From assembly GCA_000416005.1 (NCBI GenBank), contig KE356563.1, positions 549,469-554,997 on the forward strand: DNA of 5,529 bases. The letters are read 5' to 3'. A program made the translations under genes and the position numbers. Below are positions 5,134-5,529 of this stretch, in pieces (the stretch's first letter is position 1; every line of letters begins with the position of its first letter). Under the pieces are notes generated by a model that was given only the letters and a program-made list of their open reading frames with translations, ran no database searches and had not been told where the DNA came from. Source of the DNA: Haloquadratum sp. J07HQX50 (GTDB taxonomy: Archaea > Halobacteriota > Halobacteria > Halobacteriales > Haloferacaceae).

Positions 5134-5529
5134 TTCCAATGCGAACAATCGTGTTCAGCTTTTTTTTCATCCATCTTCGCGAGGAGGTGGAGAGCTAACG
5201 ATGCAGTTTCAGCCGCTGCGGTATCAGTTCCTGAAATAAATTCACCAGTCTCCCTATTCGCATAAGCGGTACAGACCGCACCAGCCCGCAATCCATAGAC
5301 GTTTGCAACCGCTAGCAGGGAAGCAGCTTCCATTTCGATATTTTTTACATTAATTGACCGAAGGTTCGTGAGCATTGAATCAACACTCTGTGCCTGGTAT
5401 CCATCTAACCCCGGCCGAGCTTGCCCGGCATAGAACGAGTCGGTACTCAACGTTACCCCGGTGTGATATGAATGACCGAGTTCTTCTGCTGCAGCGATAA
5501 GTGCAGACACGACCTCATAGCTAGCCACT
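5106..5529 (-). CDS. udp: Uridine phosphorylase, C-terminal part (5' end outside window)
   Basis: Uridine phosphorylase splits uridine with phosphate into uracil and ribose-1-phosphate for pyrimidine salvage in the cytoplasm. The last 140 residues are here. The frame is open to the right edge and its first visible codon is GTG for an internal Val, so the start lies outside. GVTLSTDSFYAGQARPG (24-40) matches the nucleoside phosphorylase family. NIEMEAASLLAVANVYGLRAGAVC (63-86) holds the Met-Glu pair that contacts the ribose in NP-I phosphorylases. YANRETGEF follows at 89-97. The end, AEHDCSHWNPFMSLTRS, is close to what I recall for haloarchaeal Udp, perhaps with a few altered residues. The TnpB relic lies about 140 bp downstream in the same direction, so the insertion did not obviously break the gene. 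Related purine phosphorylases are an alternative, but the match to haloarchaeal Udp is better. Confidence 0.9.
   Translation of the reverse strand, partial: VASYEVVSALIAAAEELGHSYHTGVTLSTDSFYAGQARPGLDGYQAQSVDSMLTNLRSINVKNIEMEAASLLAVANVYGLRAGAVCTAYANRETGEFISGTDTAAAETASLALHLLAKMDEKKAEHDCSHWNPFMSLTRS

Noticed and set aside
4960..5148. 62-codon - strand frame between udp and the TnpB relic
   Set aside because: It overlaps the end of udp in another frame, has no recognised motif, and I found no match to TnpA or other IS proteins.
1..5529. tRNA, rRNA, CRISPR array or toxin-antitoxin/defence locus
   Set aside because: No cloverleaf-like segment, no regularly spaced repeats and no nuclease, methylase or toxin motifs were seen, apart from the dead TnpB.

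Overview
The window looks like chromosomal DNA from a haloarchaeon with unusually low G+C, most like Haloquadratum. The encoded proteins are rich in Asp and Glu. Gene starts carry TATA-like elements about 25-30 nt upstream and show no clear Shine-Dalgarno sites, which fits leaderless archaeal transcripts. The families also fit: a bacterial-type GyrA, a haloarchaeal-type uridine phosphorylase and an IS1341-type TnpB. The organism call is an inference from recognised protein families, not a database match.

Layout, left to right. (1) The C-terminal beta-pinwheel of DNA gyrase subunit A runs in from the left edge on the + strand and ends at 953. (2) A convergent gap (954-1123) holds an inverted repeat and a T-rich stop signal. 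(3) A complete extended-SDR nucleoside-sugar epimerase/dehydratase lies on the - strand (1124-2062). (4) A 213-bp divergent intergenic region has an AT-rich dyad, a 10-bp palindrome and a TATA element. It leads into (5) a + strand winged-helix regulator (2276-2809). (6) A second convergent gap holds a bulged hairpin. (7) A type II NADH dehydrogenase-like flavoprotein lies on the - strand (2963-4155), split by one apparent missing base in an A-tract; both halves are otherwise intact. (8) Just upstream of its start codon is a perfect 10+10 bp inverted repeat, well placed for an operator. (9) From about 4258 to 4963 lies a heavily decayed TnpB gene (IS200/IS605, IS1341 group) on the - strand, recognisable only by joining pieces from all three frames. 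(10) The C-terminal part of uridine phosphorylase (udp) runs off the right edge on the - strand.

How the genes relate. The window does not form one pathway. gyrA is housekeeping (DNA supercoiling). The epimerase serves sugar-nucleotide supply for glycans. The NADH dehydrogenase feeds electrons to quinones, and Udp salvages nucleosides. The regulator is divergent from the epimerase, so the two could share regulatory DNA. udp, the TnpB relic and ndh all point the same way, so the transposon most likely landed between udp and ndh and then decayed.

I do not see a new multi-gene system. The points most worth checking are the ndh frameshift, the operator-like repeat at the ndh start, the TnpB relic that has lost its recognisable catalytic core, and the stand-alone regulator that resembles the N-terminal part of archaeal HTH-CBS proteins.
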